Virus record (IMG/VR): IMGVR_UViG_3300037258_000230 | Coordinates: 1 to 28,921 of that record | Strand: one strand, 5' to 3' | Source: a virus | DNA length: 28,921 bases | In this document: in pieces, positions 28,753-28,921 of the stretch | Position numbering within the stretch: the stretch's first letter is position 1 | How the letters are laid out: the number at the start of each line of letters is the position of its first letter | Notes under the pieces: generated by a model | What the model saw: the letters and a program-made list of their open reading frames with translations, nothing else | Databases searched by the model: none | What the model was told of the DNA's origin: nothing | Program-made: the position numbers and the translations under genes

Positions 28753-28921
28753 CGGCGACCCGAACCGCAAGGTTTGAGATTGATAAGATCGACGGCGACC
28801 GTAAGGAAACGGTTGAGCGTTGGTACAACCTCTGTCAGCAAAGCCAAGAGGCGGTCAACGCGATTTGGCGGCAATGGCTCTGCTATCATGTCCGCCACAA
28901 CACGGCGTCCAAGCTCAGGGC
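28740..28921 (+). CDS. Unknown gene, 5' end only (runs off the window); possible TnpB/Cas12-like N-terminus
   Basis: AGAAGGA lies seven bases before the ATG, and the frame is open to the end, 60 complete codons. The visible part reads MGSGTATRTARFEIDKIDGD, then a strongly helical KETVERWYNLCQQSQEAVNAI and WRQWLCYHVRHNTASK. A short N-terminal strand followed by a long W/Q-rich helix with an (N/E)AVN(A/x)IW motif recalls how TnpB and miniature type V effectors begin, but the diagnostic RuvC and zinc regions would lie outside the window, so this is weak. Replication or recombination proteins are equally possible. Its start codon carries a copy of the motif array. Confidence 0.45.
   Translation, partial: MGSGTATRTARFEIDKIDGDRKETVERWYNLCQQSQEAVNAIWRQWLCYHVRHNTASKLR

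Noticed and set aside
1-28921. tRNA genes, integrase, attachment sites, insertion sequences
   Set aside because: Looked for and not seen; no recombinase-type motif and no cloverleaf-like segment could be supported by eye.

Overview
This window is most of the genome of a tailed, double-stranded DNA phage of the HK97-like (long non-contractile tail, siphovirus-type) kind, or a nearly complete fragment of one. It carries the full packaging, head and tail module in canonical order. I see no integrase, att site, tRNA, rRNA or host gene, so nothing shows that it is integrated. Both ends cut through genes. The host is bacterial, with Shine-Dalgarno-led genes, many 1- and 4-base stop/start overlaps and several TTG starts, but it cannot be named from sequence alone.

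Layout. 1-2200: end of an alanine-rich coiled-coil protein, two exported or membrane-anchored proteins of unknown role, a deoxyribosyltransferase-like protein and a small basic protein. 2200-6139: adhesin or tail-fibre module, with an 893-residue protein carrying about 36 short W-containing repeats, a beta-rich structural protein and a fibre-tail adaptor-like protein. 6151-9314: packaging module (HNH nuclease, small membrane and acidic proteins, P27-type small terminase, large terminase). 9311-14412: head module (portal, ClpP-type protease, two coiled-coil proteins, capsid, candidate decoration protein). 14500-15868: two glycosyltransferase-like genes inserted in the head module. 15909-18097: connectors and tail completion proteins. 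18197-24714: tail tube, tail assembly chaperone with a lambda-type -1 frameshift site, tape measure, a tail-tip candidate and two tandem paralogous cysteine-rich proteins. 24723-25088: a zinc-ribbon protein. 25048-26410 (minus strand): a methyltransferase and an exported coiled-coil protein. 26411-26877: a regulatory gap. 26878-28921: a rightward early-type operon with a SeqA-N-like ribbon-helix-helix protein, small zinc-ribbon proteins, a coiled-coil protein, a 325-base structured gap with repeated GGTA(G/T)TGGGA motifs, and the start of a gene running off the end.

How it works together. Nearly all genes from 358 to 24714 read rightward and are tightly packed, so late expression is probably polycistronic. 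It is punctuated by hairpins placed directly before the strongest structural genes. At two of these (before 5016 and 18197) an intrinsic-terminator-like hairpin sits inside an outer stem that hides the ribosome binding site, and the outer stem covaries between copies.

The observations most worth a second look are that paired RNA element, the repeat-rich gap before the truncated gene at 28740, a mosaic junction at 27170-27220 stitched from two distant phage loci, and the GGGAAAC frameshift site in the tail chaperone gene.
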